37,800 nucleotides of DNA from Methylotenera oryzisoli (GCA_945872425.1 CAMBZE010000010.1:1-37800); one strand, 5' to 3'; counted from the first letter of the stretch, positions 1-7,953 are shown. The notes: generated by a model not told the origin, from the letters alone. Numbers and translations are program-made.

Positions 1-659
1 GCCATATTGGCTCGCAAATTACCGAACTATCACCGTTTTTAGATGCGTTTGACCGCGTGTTGGCACTTGTGGATGCGCTGGAAGAGAATCGCATTCATAT
101 TCAACACATTGACCTTGGTGGTGGTATTGGCATTTGTTATCACGACGAAACGCCACCAGAGTTTGCCGTTTATGCAGCTGCAATGCGCGAAAAACTGGGG
201 GGGCGCGATATTAAGCTAGTATTTGAACCTGGTCGCGCTTTGGTAGGCAATGCTGGCATTCTGCTCACAAAAATAGAGTACTTAAAGCATACTGAGGCGA
301 AAAACTTCGCTATTGTAGATGCCGCAATGAACGACCTGATGCGCCCGGCACTTTACGATGCGTATCATGAAATTAAAGCAGTCCGGCCACGTGAGACCGG
401 TACGATGAACTATGAAATCGTTGGGCCGGTTTGCGAAAGTGGGGATTTCTTGGGCCATGATAGAACGCTTGCATTGCAAGAGGGTGATTTATTAGCCATT
501 ATGTCCGCCGGTGCTTATGGCATGAGCATGTCCAGCAACTACAACACCCGGCCACGCGCAGCTGAGGTGATGGTAGATCATGATCAATGTCATTTAATTA
601 GAAAACGTGAACAGATAGCAGATTTATTTGCGGCTGAAAATATATTGCCGAATAGTTAG
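1..659 (+). CDS. lysA: Diaminopimelate decarboxylase, 3' part (partial)
   Basis: The reading frame is open from the window edge (first full codon at base 3) to TAG at 657-659, so the N-terminal half lies outside. LysA decarboxylates meso-diaminopimelate to L-lysine in the cytoplasm with pyridoxal phosphate. Visible family signatures are the glycine-rich phosphate-binding segment DLGGGIGICYHDE, the EPGRALVGNAG segment, the active-site cysteine motif GPVCESGDFLG, and the C-terminal AGAYGMSMSSNYNTRPR with its conserved Tyr. These are typical of group IV PLP decarboxylases, and the DAP enzyme fits better than arginine or ornithine decarboxylase. In many proteobacteria lysA sits beside dapF; here dapF is about 25 kb away next to xerC. 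Nothing looks broken in the visible part. Confidence 0.93.
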   Translation, partial: HIGSQITELSPFLDAFDRVLALVDALEENRIHIQHIDLGGGIGICYHDETPPEFAVYAAAMREKLGGRDIKLVFEPGRALVGNAGILLTKIEYLKHTEAKNFAIVDAAMNDLMRPALYDAYHEIKAVRPRETGTMNYEIVGPVCESGDFLGHDRTLALQEGDLLAIMSAGAYGMSMSSNYNTRPRAAEVMVDHDQCHLIRKREQIADLFAAENILPNS

Positions 660-673
660 GTTTCTACCCCACT

Positions 674-715
674 CAATGATTGCCAAAAATAATCATTGCC
701 CAAAAACAATCATTG
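674..715. repeat. Short direct and inverted repeat after lysA
   Basis: A 16-base unit, CCAAAAA(T/C)AATCATTG, occurs twice with a period of 17 (683-698 and 700-715). The preceding CAATGATTG (674-682) is the exact reverse complement of CAATCATTG at 707-715, so a hairpin can form with alternative pairing to the first copy. There is no T tract, so if it ends lysA transcription it is not a canonical intrinsic terminator. Confidence 0.5.
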
Positions 716-807
716 CGTAGTTCAGCAACTGGGAGTAGATTTACTCTTAAGTAAGAATGAGTACTTACTAATTTCAACGTCATATAATTTTACAGATGAG
801 GGAAAAA

Positions 808-948
808 ATGAGAAAACTTTTATTAGGTTTACTGTTTGCTTTTGCTTTTATCGCTGTACCTGTTGCTTATGCTGATGAACCACTTCCAGAAATCGCGCCC
901 GTTGATGAACCAGAAACTCCACCTTTAATAATAGACTCCGGCGTGTAA
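808..948 (+). CDS. Small exported peptide of unknown function (46 aa)
   Basis: This is an unrecognised 46-residue protein. It starts with a classical Sec signal peptide: MRKLL, a hydrophobic run LLGLLFAFAFIAVPV, and a probable signal peptidase I site after AYA, just before DEP. The mature part would be only about 24 residues, acidic and proline-rich (PLPEIAPVDEPETPP), ending in Gly-Val. Support for it being a gene: a GAGGG ribosome binding site at 798-802, five bases before ATG; a candidate -10 hexamer TATAAT at 783-788; and a strong terminator 28 bases after the stop. There is no lipobox cysteine, so it is not the LptM-like lipoprotein often found near lysA. Function is not inferred. Confidence 0.65.
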   Translation: MRKLLLGLLFAFAFIAVPVAYADEPLPEIAPVDEPETPPLIIDSGV

Positions 949-970
949 TTTATTGTTATAAAGTGCCAAT

Positions 971-1001
971 AAAAAAGCGAAGATAAGTCTTCGCTTTTTT
1001 T
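971..1001. terminator. Bidirectional intrinsic terminator
   Basis: A perfect 7-bp stem, GCGAAGA (977-983) and TCTTCGC (988-994), encloses a TAAG loop. It is flanked by six A (971-976) and seven T (995-1001), so it works in both directions. It serves the small peptide gene on the plus strand and purU on the minus strand. Confidence 0.9.
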
Positions 1002-1018
1002 GTGTCTGAACTATCCCG

Positions 1019-1873
1019 TTAATCAAAAATCACCGTTTTGTTTGCGTACAGCAAGATGCGGTTTTCAATGTGCCAGCTTACCGCTTTTGAAAGCACGATA
1101 CGCTCCAGATCGCGACCTTTCTGAATTAAATCTTCTACTTGGTCACGATGAGAGATACGGTCTATCCCTTGCTCAATGATAGGCCCTTCATCCAGCGCGT
1201 CTGTTACATAGTGACTCGTTGCGCCTATCAGTTTAACGCCGCGCTCAAACGCACGGTGATAGGGGCGCGCGCCAATAAATGCCGGCAGGAAAGAGTGGTG
1301 GATGTTGATAATGCGTTGCGGGTAACGTGTTACAAAATCTGGCGACAAAATCTGCATGTAGCGCGCCAGCACGATTAAATCAATTTGGTAATCATCCAGC
1401 AGTTTGAGTTGCTCAGCCTCAGCTTGAGATTTATTGTTTTTATTGACTTCAATATAATGAAAATCAATGCCGTAAAATTTGACCAGACTTTCAGTATCGC
1501 GATGGTTACTAATCACCAGTGGAATCTCACAGGCCAATTCACCCCCTTTATGACGATGCAACAAATCTGCTAAACAATGGTCGTACTGCGACACCATAAT
1601 CGCTACCCGCGTTTTGTGCTGTGAGAGCTTGAGTTGCCATTGCATATTGAATTTTGTCGCAATTAGCGCGAAGGCCTGATCAAAATCGGCGCTATCCACA
1701 TTAAAACCTGCCAAGTCCCATTCCACGCGCATCAAAAATAGATTATTTTCAGCATCCTGATGCTGGTCTGCGTGTAAAATGTTGGCATTGTGTTGATGTA
1801 GAAAGTCAGCAATTGCCGCCACGATGCCTCTAGTGTCCGGGCAGGTAATGAGTAGGGTTGCGGTGTTTTTCAT
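1019..1873 (-). CDS. purU: Formyltetrahydrofolate deformylase
   Basis: PurU hydrolyses 10-formyl-tetrahydrofolate to formate and tetrahydrofolate in the cytoplasm, balancing one-carbon folate pools and supplying formate. The protein (284 aa from the chosen start) has an N-terminal ACT domain (about residues 1-85, beginning MKNTATLLITCPDTRG) and a formyltransferase-like catalytic domain. The latter includes RYPQRIINIHHSFLPAFIGARPYHRAFE and SHYVTDALDEGPIIEQ, which hold the conserved His and Asp of the family. I chose the ATG at 1873 because the domain begins there; an upstream TTG at 1915 would add 14 non-conserved residues. No strong ribosome binding site precedes it. A TATAAT on the minus strand (1915-1920) could be its -10 box. 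It is divergent from ispH. In a methylotroph it may contribute to formate production, which is inference. Confidence 0.93.
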   Translation of the reverse strand: MKNTATLLITCPDTRGIVAAIADFLHQHNANILHADQHQDAENNLFLMRVEWDLAGFNVDSADFDQAFALIATKFNMQWQLKLSQHKTRVAIMVSQYDHCLADLLHRHKGGELACEIPLVISNHRDTESLVKFYGIDFHYIEVNKNNKSQAEAEQLKLLDDYQIDLIVLARYMQILSPDFVTRYPQRIINIHHSFLPAFIGARPYHRAFERGVKLIGATSHYVTDALDEGPIIEQGIDRISHRDQVEDLIQKGRDLERIVLSKAVSWHIENRILLYANKTVIFD

Positions 1874-1965
1874 AACGAATAGTTTATTAAATGGGTCATT
1901 AAATAATTTATGCAATTATACCTGATGCACCCGCACCCTGAATAAAATTGAAACCTTGATTAAAT

Positions 1966-2928
1966 ATGAATCTAAAACAAACCAATATAGTGCTTGCTAA
2001 CCCGCGTGGATTTTGCGCGGGCGTTGACCGCGCCATTATTATTGTAGAACAGGCGCTAGAGAAGTTTGGCGCGCCAATTTACGTGCGCCATGAAGTTGTG
2101 CATAACAAATTTGTTGTAGATGAACTGCGTGCCAAAGGTGCAATTTTTGTAGAAGAACTGGATGAAATTCCTGCCGGTAGTACCGTGATTTTTAGCGCGC
2201 ATGGGGTTTCCAAAGCCGTGCGCGCTGAGGCTGAGGCACGTGGCCTCACTGCTTACGATGCGACTTGTCCGTTGGTAACCAAAGTACATATCGAAGTTGA
2301 AAAAATGCGCAAAGCTGGTATGGAAATCATCATGATCGGGCATAAAGGTCACCCTGAAGTTGAGGGGACCATGGGCCAGTCTGGTGGGGGCATGTACCTA
2401 GTTGAAACGCCAGAGGATGTGGCAAATTTACAAGTTAATGCCCCAGGAAAACTTGCTTACGTGACACAAACCACGCTATCAATGGATGATGCAGCTTTGG
2501 TCATCCATACGCTAAAGGCCAAGTTCCCGCTTATCAATGCCCCCAAAAGCGATGATATTTGTTACGCCACTCAAAATCGCCAGGATGCAATTAAAATCAT
2601 GGCGCAGGATTGCGATTTGGTCATTATTGTTGGTTCGCCAAATAGCTCGAATTCCAACCGCCTGCGGGAAGTAGCGCAAAATCAGGGCGTAGAGGCTTAC
2701 ATGGTAGACAATGCCAGTTATCTAAAACCCGAATGGTTAACCAATAAAAGTAGAATTGGCGTATCGGCAGGCGCCTCCGCACCTGAAATTTTAGTGCAAG
2801 AAGTGATCGCCAAGTTACAACAGCTAGGTGCAGATAATGTGCAGGAGCTACAAGGTGTGGTGGAAAATGTAGTGTTTCAATTACCCAAGAATCTGACTAG
2901 CGCGCAAGGTAAAAGTAAAAATGCGTAA
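1966..2928 (+). CDS. ispH: 4-hydroxy-3-methylbut-2-enyl diphosphate reductase
   Basis: IspH (LytB) carries out the last step of the MEP isoprenoid pathway, reducing HMBPP to isopentenyl and dimethylallyl diphosphate with a [4Fe-4S] cluster. The 320-aa protein has the usual length and the three cluster cysteines: C17 in [13 protein letters not shown]101 in [11 protein letters not shown] and C199 in [11 protein letters not shown]. The catalytic Glu motif [10 protein letters not shown] is present near 129-137, along with the [12 protein letters not shown] and SAGASAPE substrate-binding segments. The start follows TGAATAAAAT at 1940-1949, a possible -10 region that would give a leader of about ten bases. 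Downstream is the decayed tRNA-Thr and nudB. Nothing is anomalous. Confidence 0.97.
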   Translation: MNLKQTNIVLANPRGFCAGVDRAIIIVEQALEKFGAPIYVRHEVVHNKFVVDELRAKGAIFVEELDEIPAGSTVIFSAHGVSKAVRAEAEARGLTAYDATCPLVTKVHIEVEKMRKAGMEIIMIGHKGHPEVEGTMGQSGGGMYLVETPEDVANLQVNAPGKLAYVTQTTLSMDDAALVIHTLKAKFPLINAPKSDDICYATQNRQDAIKIMAQDCDLVIIVGSPNSSNSNRLREVAQNQGVEAYMVDNASYLKPEWLTNKSRIGVSAGASAPEILVQEVIAKLQQLGADNVQELQGVVENVVFQLPKNLTSAQGKSKNA

Positions 2929-2951
2929 AATGGCATTGCTGTTTTTTATCC

Positions 2952-3026
2952 GCCGACGTAGCTCGGTTGCTAGCGCGGTTCATTCGTAATGAAAAAGTCG
3001 GGGGCTCGATTCCCTTCTCCGCACCA
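2952..3026 (+). pseudogene. Decayed tRNA-Thr (anticodon CGU)
   Basis: This 75-nt stretch aligns arm by arm with bacterial tRNA-Thr(CGU): acceptor GCCGACG, TA, D arm GCTC..., anticodon stem-loop GTTCA-TTCGTAA-TGAAA with anticodon CGT, extra loop AAGTC, T arm GGGGG-CTCGATT-CCCTT, discriminator A and encoded CCA. It is damaged. The 3' acceptor strand is CTCCGC, one base short and not complementary to GCCGACG (CGTCGGC expected). The T-loop begins CTC instead of TTC, the D-stem has a T-C mismatch, the D-loop has lost the conserved GG pair, and the first anticodon-stem pair is G-A. It is most likely a relic, with the working copy elsewhere. The alternative is an odd but expressed tRNA. Confidence 0.8.
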
Positions 3027-3035
3027 TTTTTTATC

Positions 3036-3488
3036 GTGAAACATTTCAAGACACCCATTTCTGCACTCGTGCTTATCCATACCCCTGATTTACAGGTGTT
3101 AATCATGGAGCGGGCAGATAAAGCTGGCTTCTGGCAATCCGTTACAGGTAGCTTGGAGGGCGATGAAACGCCCTATCAGGCTGCGGTCCGTGAAGTGCTA
3201 GAGGAAACCGGTCTCGATGCTAGGCAATATGACTTGCAGGATTGGCAAGCCTCCAATGTTTACGAAATCTACCCACATTGGCGGCACCGCTATGCGCCTG
3301 GCATCACCCAGAACCGTGAACATTTGTTTGGCTTAATGTTACCTGGCCCATTACCCATTAAATTGGCACCTGACGAACACGTGCAATATGAATGGGTAGA
3401 TTGGCGCGAGGCGGCAAAGCGCGTTTTTTCCTGGACAAATGTAGATGCACTGAAAAGATTAGGTGAACAGCATCAATTAACGCTATAA
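3036..3488 (+). CDS. nudB: Dihydroneopterin triphosphate diphosphatase (Nudix)
   Basis: NudB removes pyrophosphate from dihydroneopterin triphosphate in folate synthesis. The Nudix box is clear: GSLEGDETPYQAAVREVLEETG, matching Gx5Ex7REUxEExG with small variation. The downstream YEIYPHWRHRYAPGITQNREHLFG segment is characteristic of NudB rather than other Nudix enzymes. I chose the GTG at 3036 (VKHFKTPISALVLI), which gives 150 aa, the length of E. coli NudB. The frame is open further upstream, but that extension (GGSIPFSAP...) is only a readthrough of the tRNA relic's T arm and acceptor. No Shine-Dalgarno is visible; the start lies ten bases after the tRNA CCA end, so it may depend on transcription from ispH. 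Confidence is high for the family and moderate for the exact start. Confidence 0.9.
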   Translation: MKHFKTPISALVLIHTPDLQVLIMERADKAGFWQSVTGSLEGDETPYQAAVREVLEETGLDARQYDLQDWQASNVYEIYPHWRHRYAPGITQNREHLFGLMLPGPLPIKLAPDEHVQYEWVDWREAAKRVFSWTNVDALKRLGEQHQLTL

Positions 3489-3550
3489 AATGTCGAACCT
3501 TACCATCTCGCGTTGAGATTTCTTAACTTTTTAGTTGTCCTAAACATACG

Positions 3551-4648
3551 ATGAAAACTGCCACAATTAAATTTGATAAATTCCAAGCAGCTGATGACAT
3601 AGATTGCCAGCACCGCATTATTGCCGCCAAAGAAAAGTTGGGTAAACGCCTGGTTATTCTGGGTCACCATTATCAACAAGAAGGCGTTTATCGCCACGCA
3701 GATTACACCGGAGACTCACTAAAGCTTTCACGTTATGCTGAAAATTTGGATGCGGAATACATTGTATTTTTAGGTGTGCATTTCATGGCTGAAGTGGCCG
3801 ATATTTTGAGCCGTCCAGAGCAAATCGCCATTCTGCCTGACCTGGCGGCAGGCTGCTCAATGGCAGACATGGCCAATCTTGCCAAAGTTGAGCGTAGTTA
3901 CCGCGAACTCAACAAAGTACTCAATTTTGATGAGCAAATCACACCGATTACCTATATTAACTCTGCGGCTGACTTGAAGGCATTTTGTGGTGAGCATGGT
4001 GGCATTGTCTGCACCAGCACCAACGCCACCAAGATTCTTGAATGGGGGTTTGCACAACGCGAAAAAGTGTTGTTCTTCCCGGACCAAAACCTGGGGCGCT
4101 GGAGTGGGTATAAAATGGGGATTCCTTTAGAACAAATGCCGGTGTGGGACCCAGACCTGCCGCTTGGCGGACTAACGGTTGAGCAGATTAAAAACGCAAA
4201 AATCCTGCTATGGAAAGGGCATTGTGCGGTACATCAAATGTTCCGCCTGCAAAATATCACCAAATTTCGCGCAGAACACCCTGATGGCTTTGTGATTTCA
4301 CACCCGGAAGCGCCGTTTGAAGTATGTCAGAACTCGGATTATGTTGGCTCTACCGAATATATTTTAAAAACTGTCAGCGCAGCGCCGGCTAACACCAAAT
4401 GGCTAGTGGGCACCGAGCTGAATTTGGTAAATCGTTTATCTGAGCAAATGAAACCCCAAGGTAAGTTGGTGCAATTTATGAGTCATGTGGTGTGTGAGTG
4501 TTCTACCATGGCGCGCATTGACCCGCAGCATCTGGCGTGGATTTTAGAGAATCTGGTTGAAGGTAACGTGGTTAACCAAATCAAAGTGCCGAAACATGAA
4601 GCAAAACTTGCCAAGCTGACGCTTGACCGCATGCTGGCAGCATCTTAG
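3551..4648 (+). CDS. nadA: Quinolinate synthase
   Basis: NadA condenses iminoaspartate with dihydroxyacetone phosphate to quinolinate in NAD synthesis, using an oxygen-sensitive [4Fe-4S] cluster. The 365-aa protein carries the three conserved cysteine regions, LAAGCSMADM, GIVCTSTNATK and VVCECSTMARI, plus the N-terminal LGHHYQQEGVYRHADYTGDS substrate-binding segment and VGTELNLVNRL near the C terminus. The length is typical of the proteobacterial form. Partner nadB and nadC are not in the window. No clear ribosome binding site precedes the ATG. The next gene, a HIT protein, starts 45 bases downstream on the same strand and could be co-transcribed. Confidence 0.97.
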   Translation: MKTATIKFDKFQAADDIDCQHRIIAAKEKLGKRLVILGHHYQQEGVYRHADYTGDSLKLSRYAENLDAEYIVFLGVHFMAEVADILSRPEQIAILPDLAAGCSMADMANLAKVERSYRELNKVLNFDEQITPITYINSAADLKAFCGEHGGIVCTSTNATKILEWGFAQREKVLFFPDQNLGRWSGYKMGIPLEQMPVWDPDLPLGGLTVEQIKNAKILLWKGHCAVHQMFRLQNITKFRAEHPDGFVISHPEAPFEVCQNSDYVGSTEYILKTVSAAPANTKWLVGTELNLVNRLSEQMKPQGKLVQFMSHVVCECSTMARIDPQHLAWILENLVEGNVVNQIKVPKHEAKLAKLTLDRMLAAS

Positions 4649-4693
4649 GTTGCTTGACTATGCAGAAATAATTGATTATTACAGAGATATCAT

Positions 4694-5107
4694 ATGACTT
4701 GTGCGTTATGTAAACCAACCCCGCATGAAATTTTGTGGCAAGATGACTTCTGCCGTGTAGTGTTACTGAATGACACTGATTACCCGGCTTATTGCCGTGT
4801 TGAGTTACTTGCTCACATTAAAGAAATGAGCGATTTGCCACCGCCAGATCGTGTACGGATGATGAAAACTGTATTCGCTGTTGAAGTGGCGCTAAGAGAA
4901 ATGTTTAATCCAGCTAAAATAAATTTGGCCAGCTTGGGCAATAAAACACCGCATATACATTGGCATGTGATTCCACGGTTTGAGAATGACAAACACTTTC
5001 CCAACTCACACTGGGGTGAAGCTTTGCGTGAGGGTAGCCCGGCTCAACTCAATGAGAAAACTAAAATAGCCCTCGCTGACAAAATAAGCGTGTCGCTACA
5101 CGACTAA
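4694..5107 (+). CDS. HIT family nucleotide-binding protein
   Basis: This is a 137-aa histidine-triad protein. The triad is H87-I-H89-W-H91 in PHIHWHVIPRF, matching HxHxHxx with a Trp inserted, as in many bacterial HIT proteins. HIT enzymes hydrolyse or transfer nucleotides from mononucleotide conjugates such as adenosine phosphoramidate; the substrate here is not known. The N terminus has a CxxC (C3, C6), seen in HIT members that bind zinc, but the second metal pair is not obvious. The segment RVELLAHIKEMSDLPP is typical of the branch found widely in betaproteobacteria. Its last 12 coding bases overlap the end of the convergent ferredoxin gene on the minus strand. Confidence 0.9.
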   Translation: MTCALCKPTPHEILWQDDFCRVVLLNDTDYPAYCRVELLAHIKEMSDLPPPDRVRMMKTVFAVEVALREMFNPAKINLASLGNKTPHIHWHVIPRFENDKHFPNSHWGEALREGSPAQLNEKTKIALADKISVSLHD

Positions 5108-5407
5108 CCGCTCCACGATTTTGCCATTGATTAAATGGCTATCGATGATTTCATCGATATCTTCATTATCAACAAAGGTGTACCAGATAGCCTGCGGATA
5201 AATGACCAGCAACGGTCCCTCACCACAACGATCAAAACAGCCGGCACGATTCACTCGCACCTTGCCTGCCCCATTCAAATTAAGCTTTTTCACCCGTACT
5301 TTCATGTGGTCAAATGCCATTTCTGCACCTTTATCCATGCAACAGGCAGTGCCGTCATCACGCTGATTCAGGCAGAAGAATATGTGGTATTGAAAATGGT
5401 TCGTCAT
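5096..5407 (-). CDS. Thioredoxin-like [2Fe-2S] ferredoxin
   Basis: This 103-aa protein belongs to the thioredoxin-fold [2Fe-2S] ferredoxins. Cluster cysteine candidates are C12 (HIFFCLNQ), C22 or C23 (GTACCMDKG), and C57 and C61 (AGCFDRCGEGP). The spacing and the CFDRCGEGPLLVIYP segment are characteristic, as is the C-terminal part of about 30 residues ending in an INGKIVERL-like motif. Such proteins are small soluble electron carriers; the partner enzyme is not known and is not indicated by neighbours. It converges with the HIT gene, overlapping it by 12 bases, and is followed upstream (toward higher coordinates) by a small inverted-repeat element. Confidence 0.9.
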   Translation of the reverse strand: MTNHFQYHIFFCLNQRDDGTACCMDKGAEMAFDHMKVRVKKLNLNGAGKVRVNRAGCFDRCGEGPLLVIYPQAIWYTFVDNEDIDEIIDSHLINGKIVERLVV

Positions 5408-5431
5408 AGGTCGTTAATCATTAATTTAAAA

Positions 5432-5534
5432 ATTCTGCTTCAAAATCGTCATAATCAAGAAAGTGAGCCGCAGGCAGTACAATAGGTACGACAAGGCAAG
5501 GCTGACGCCGAGTATGGCGATTTTCAAGCAGAAT
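5432..5534. repeat. 103-bp element with 21-bp terminal inverted repeats
   Basis: ATTCTGCTTCAAAATCGTCAT at 5432-5452 is repeated in reverse complement at 5514-5534 with two mismatches (ATTCTGCTT-G-AAAATCG-C-CAT). The roughly 60-bp core is GC-richer than the surrounding intergenic DNA and has no ORF. The right end supplies the last base of the TGA stop of the minus-strand TonB gene. The small size, imperfect terminal repeats and intergenic position suggest a non-autonomous mobile or palindromic repeat. A long imperfect hairpin acting as a terminator is the alternative, though there is no T tract. Confidence 0.65.
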
Positions 5535-6550
5535 CACTCTGTGGCCAGACTGTCTTCTTTAGTAAACGTCCAAGTCCTGGTAATACTCAAAATATCAATT
5601 TCCTTACGCACATCATCAGGAAACCGTGCATAGGGCGCGCCTAATTCCACAATATGTTTAGCCGCTTCGTCTAACACCTTACGCCCTGAGCTACGGTTAA
5701 TCTCAATCGCTTCAATACTACCGTCCGCTTTAATGGATACCGTGAGTTGTAATTGCCCATAAAGTTTCAGATTTCTAGCCGCTTCCGGGTAATTCAAATT
5801 GCCAATCATCTCCACCTTCTGTCGCCAAGATTCCACATACAATGCATAACGATATTCTTTAGTACGCCCACCAACAAACTTGCGTTTCGGTCGCTTTTGA
5901 TATTCGTCCTGCTGCTTGGAAATGAGTGCTTCTAGGCGATCCATCTCTAAGGCTGTTGCCGTAATTGTCTCAAGATTCAATTCTTTATCAGGCGTAACTT
6001 GGTTGTCAATTTCTAATTCTTTTACCGCGGCATCTTGCACTGGTTGTGACGCCACAACTTTATTGGCGTTGATCTGCGTCATCAATTCTTGCACTTGTTT
6101 TTCTAGCTCAGCTACTCGTTTTTGCGCTTGTGTTTGCTCATTTGCCTGCTGTGTGACCTCCGCCCTTTGCTTGGCCTGAGGCTTGATCTTGGACTTTGCT
6201 TGGAGTGTAAGTTCTGCTTTTTGCTGTTTCGAGGCCGGCAATGCCGTTTTCATTTTGCGGTCTTGATCGGTATTGCCACCACGGTCTAAATTGGCCTGCG
6301 CATAAACTTCGGTGTTATCCGGTTTGGATTGCGTTTTAGCGTTGACTAGCACCACTTCCAACACCGGCAAAGTGTCACGAAACTTTTTCAGTTCAGGCTG
6401 AAAGTGAATACCTAAAATAATCACATGTAGGACAACAGAACACCAGATGGCGATAACCATCACTCGCATCTCTTTTAACTTTGCGATTAACGCAGGCTTT
6501 GCTACACCTTCGATTTTTGTGCGTTGCTGTGCCAAAGGCTTACACTTCAT
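5534..6550 (-). CDS. TonB-like energy transducer / TonB C-terminal domain protein
   Basis: The 338-aa protein has a cytoplasmic N-terminal stretch of about 28 residues, one membrane anchor (about 29-51, MRVMVIAIWCSVVLHVIILGI), and a periplasmic region rich in Lys, Gln and Ala. A predicted coiled coil (about 130-170, AQKRVAELEKQVQELMTQI) follows. The C-terminal TonB domain (about 245-335) contains YPEAARNLKLYGQLQLTVSI and the IEINRSSGRKVLDEAAKHI segment. TonB proteins transmit proton-motive energy to outer-membrane receptors, but no exbB, exbD or receptor is adjacent, and the coiled coil recalls TolA. Its start overlaps the end of mpl by 11 bases, so the two are probably co-transcribed. A role in envelope or cell-wall work is inferred from that linkage only. 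Confidence 0.85.
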   Translation of the reverse strand: MKCKPLAQQRTKIEGVAKPALIAKLKEMRVMVIAIWCSVVLHVIILGIHFQPELKKFRDTLPVLEVVLVNAKTQSKPDNTEVYAQANLDRGGNTDQDRKMKTALPASKQQKAELTLQAKSKIKPQAKQRAEVTQQANEQTQAQKRVAELEKQVQELMTQINANKVVASQPVQDAAVKELEIDNQVTPDKELNLETITATALEMDRLEALISKQQDEYQKRPKRKFVGGRTKEYRYALYVESWRQKVEMIGNLNYPEAARNLKLYGQLQLTVSIKADGSIEAIEINRSSGRKVLDEAAKHIVELGAPYARFPDDVRKEIDILSITRTWTFTKEDSLATE

Positions 6551-7916
6551 TTAATGCATCAAGTAACTTTTGATGAACGCCTCCAAAGCCGCCATTACTC
6601 ATCACCAGCACATGATCACCAAATTGAGCTACTTGTATAATCGCCGTCACCAACTGACTCAAATCATCATGCACCTGCGTTTTGCCCTTAATTGGCGCCA
6701 GCGCCTCAGTCGCATCCCAGCCCAAATTAGCTTGATAACAGAACACTAAATCCGCCTCTTTTAAGCTCGCCGGCAAGGCATTTTTCATCACGCCCAGCTT
6801 CATGGTGTTAGAGCGCGGCTCCAGCACCGCCAGAATACGCGCCTTGCCAACCTTGGCGCGCAAGCCGGCGATTGTAGTTTCAATCGCCGTGGGGTGATGT
6901 GCAAAATCATCATACACCGTCACGCCATTCACCGCCCCGCGAACTTCCATACGGCGTTTTACATTTTTGAATTCCGTCAGCGCCGCCATGCTCACGTTAA
7001 TTGCGACACCAACATGGCGTGCGGCCGCAATGCTAGCTAACGCATTCATCCGGTTGTGTTCACCCAGCAAACCCCATGCCACGCGACCTTGTGTTTTACT
7101 CTGATACACAACATCAAAGCTGCCATCGCCTTGCGCATTGGCCGCTTGCCAGTCATTATCTGTGCCAAATTTCTCCACAGGCGTCCAACAGCCTTTATCA
7201 ATGACACGTTGCAGACTAACTTCTTTACCATTAGCAACCACCAACCCTTGCTGCGGCACGGTACGCACTAAATGGTGGAATTGTTTTTCAATCGCCCCCA
7301 AATCCTCAAAGATATCGGCGTGGTCGAATTCCAGATTATTCAACACTGCTGTGCGTGGGCGGTAATGCACAAATTTGGAGCGTTTATCAAAAAAAGCCGT
7401 GTCGTATTCGTCTGCCTCAATCACAAAAAATGGCGAAATACTTTTTTTATCTTGGGTTGGCACTTGCGGCAAACGCGCTGAAACCGAAAAGTTTTCCGGC
7501 ACACCGCCAATTAAAAACCCTGGCGCCAAACCAGCGTATTCTAATATCCATGCCAGCATCGAGCTCGTGGTCGTTTTACCATGCGTACCAGCAACAGCCA
7601 ATACCCACTTGCCTTGCAGCACATTCTCCGCCAACCACTGTGGGCCGGAGATGTAGGGCAACCCGCAATTCAAAATCTCTTCCATCAGCGGATTGCCGCG
7701 AGATACTACGTTGCCGATTACATAAATATCAGGATTAAGTTTGGTCTGAGATGGGTCAAAACCTTCAATCAACTCAATGCCTTGCGCCTCCAGTTGCGTA
7801 CTCATTGGCGGATAAACATTGGCATCACAGCCCGTCACTCGATGCCCAGCCGCTTTTGCCAATACGGCAATACCACCCATGAATGTACCGCAGATACCTA
7901 AAATATGAATATGCAT
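6540..7916 (-). CDS. mpl: UDP-MurNAc:L-Ala-gamma-D-Glu-meso-DAP ligase
   Basis: Mpl re-attaches the recovered tripeptide L-Ala-gamma-D-Glu-meso-DAP to UDP-MurNAc in peptidoglycan recycling. The 458-aa protein begins MHIHILGICGTFMGGIAVLAK, the Mpl variant of the Mur ligase N-terminal motif. It has the ATP loop AGTHGKTTTSSMLAWI (near residue 110), the NLEFDHADIF central motif, LGEHNRMNALASIAAA, and the C-terminal DDFAHHPTAIETTI plus EPRSNTMKLG. This is the full family length. The HHPTAI and FMGGIA signatures separate it from MurC. The meso-DAP substrate agrees with lysA and dapF in this window. It is followed with an 11-base overlap by the TonB-like gene; metH lies upstream with a 37-base gap. 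Confidence 0.96.
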   Translation of the reverse strand: MHIHILGICGTFMGGIAVLAKAAGHRVTGCDANVYPPMSTQLEAQGIELIEGFDPSQTKLNPDIYVIGNVVSRGNPLMEEILNCGLPYISGPQWLAENVLQGKWVLAVAGTHGKTTTSSMLAWILEYAGLAPGFLIGGVPENFSVSARLPQVPTQDKKSISPFFVIEADEYDTAFFDKRSKFVHYRPRTAVLNNLEFDHADIFEDLGAIEKQFHHLVRTVPQQGLVVANGKEVSLQRVIDKGCWTPVEKFGTDNDWQAANAQGDGSFDVVYQSKTQGRVAWGLLGEHNRMNALASIAAARHVGVAINVSMAALTEFKNVKRRMEVRGAVNGVTVYDDFAHHPTAIETTIAGLRAKVGKARILAVLEPRSNTMKLGVMKNALPASLKEADLVFCYQANLGWDATEALAPIKGKTQVHDDLSQLVTAIIQVAQFGDHVLVMSNGGFGGVHQKLLDALNEV

Positions 7917-7953
7917 AAGTTTTACTTAGTTATAAGCCATCAAAGTTCTAAAT

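Noticed and set aside
2967-3035. N-terminal extension of NudB by 23 residues
   Set aside because: The extension is a translation of the tRNA relic and its CCA end; the GTG at 3036 gives the normal 150-aa family length.
5135-5485. 116-codon plus-strand ORF over the ferredoxin gene
   Set aside because: Shadow of the minus-strand [2Fe-2S] ferredoxin, which has conserved cysteines; the plus-strand frame has no recognisable features.
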